A stretch of DNA of 64,000 bases, taken from assembly GCA_965656085.1 (NCBI GenBank), contig CBFHJA010000005.1, positions 62,001-126,000 on the forward strand. The letters are read 5' to 3'. The translations under genes and the position numbers were made by a program. Below are positions 63,758 through 64,000 of the stretch, piece by piece (position 1 is the stretch's first letter; the number at the start of each line of letters is the position of its first letter). Below the pieces are notes generated by a model. That model made no database searches and had not been told where the DNA came from. It saw nothing but the letters and a program-made list of their open reading frames with translations. This stretch comes from Aliishimia sp965656085 (GTDB lineage Bacteria; Pseudomonadota; Alphaproteobacteria; Rhodobacterales; Rhodobacteraceae).

Positions 63758-63769
63758 CGAGGTCCCGGG

Positions 63770-64000
63770 TCAACGCTCCGCGAACACCTCGACTTCAGGC
63801 AGCCCGGTCAGTGGCGCGCCGATCAGGCGCAGCGCAGCGAGGGACATGCGGCTTCCGGCAGTGGGCGGGCCGTCGAGCGGGATCAGCGTCACCTCTACCG
63901 ATTTGCCCGTCACGGGATAGATCACACGTCCCGGCGTCTGGCGGGCCACCAGCGGGGTCTTGAGCCAAAAACCCGTCTCTGCGGGCGTGCCGAGCGAGGC
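63770..64000 (-). CDS. C-terminal part of a minus-strand gene, unknown (5' end outside window)
   Basis: The visible 76 residues (ending ...VEVFAER) contain TGFWLKTPLVARQTPGRV and TLIPLDGPPTAGSRMSLAAL, which look like a conserved periplasmic-type domain. Similar small roseobacter proteins are sometimes mislabelled D-galactarate dehydratase; I do not endorse that name. The reading frame is clean to the window edge and has no frameshift. It meets the truncated alkD-like gene tail to tail. Confidence 0.65.
   Translation of the reverse strand, partial: ASLGTPAETGFWLKTPLVARQTPGRVIYPVTGKSVEVTLIPLDGPPTAGSRMSLAALRLIGAPLTGLPEVEVFAER

Overview
The window is a high-GC chromosomal segment of an alphaproteobacterium, most likely a marine Rhodobacteraceae (Roseobacter-group) bacterium. 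The evidence is gene order and content: yceD-rpmF-plsX-fabH-ihfA-merR-tRNA-Pro, dnaB-alr-mlaEF-radA-cvpA-purF, a long-type dCTP deaminase, a fused indolepyruvate:ferredoxin oxidoreductase, a GTA-type holin/endolysin pair among the ccm genes, and a VPLPA-CTERM protein. No rRNA, CRISPR array, prophage structural module or insertion sequence was seen; one tRNA (Pro-GGG) is present.

Layout. 0-6.9 kb: partial OlsB-like acyltransferase, bamE, then the lipid/ribosome cluster yceD, rpmF, plsX, fabH, ihfA, a MerR regulator, tRNA-Pro and dcd. 7-15 kb (minus strand): PaaG-like enoyl-CoA hydratase/isomerase, ccmH, ccmF, GTA holin and endolysin, ccmE, argC, murI and an OlsA-like acyltransferase. 15-23 kb: indolepyruvate ferredoxin oxidoreductase divergent from a LysR regulator, an sRNA-like element, a large MscS-type channel and two small membrane proteins. 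23-28 kb: purL and a MoxR ATPase/VWA (CoxE-like) pair. 28-35 kb: a tightly overlapping operon of three related glycosyltransferases, a sulfotransferase and an FkbM methyltransferase, followed by an uncharacterised gene. 35-49 kb: pyrC, pyrE, dnaB, a 2-oxoglutarate/Fe(II)-type oxygenase, a DUF1194 protein, a VPLPA-CTERM protein, alr, mlaE, mlaF, pqiA-like, radA, cvpA, a Hint-domain protein and purF. 49-64 kb: an atypical SDR gene, HNH nuclease, carboxylesterase, DNA glycosylase, MFS transporter, DUF2189 protein, amidase, DegT aminotransferase-family protein, MmgE/PrpD protein, gph, glmU, glmS, a truncated alkD-like gene and a partial minus-strand gene.

Many genes serve core biosynthesis: phospholipid and fatty acid initiation (plsX, fabH), purines (purL, purF), pyrimidines (pyrC, pyrE, dcd), cell wall precursors (alr, murI, glmU, glmS), arginine (argC), and cytochrome c maturation (ccmE, F, H). 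The accessory part is concentrated in the glycan operon and in inserted single genes between the conserved blocks.

The most unusual non-coding signals are: (i) a three-unit 12-bp tandem repeat present twice in inverted orientation, once before purL and once after purF, with a GTTAAC motif at the same distance; (ii) a family of 3'-end hairpin elements, four copies, whose stems differ in sequence but keep pairing; (iii) a 12-bp inverted repeat plus DnaA box before dnaB; (iv) an 11-bp inverted repeat between the LysR gene and the oxidoreductase; and (v) an sRNA-like hairpin/terminator unit before the MscS gene. All functional claims are from reading the sequence; no database search was run.
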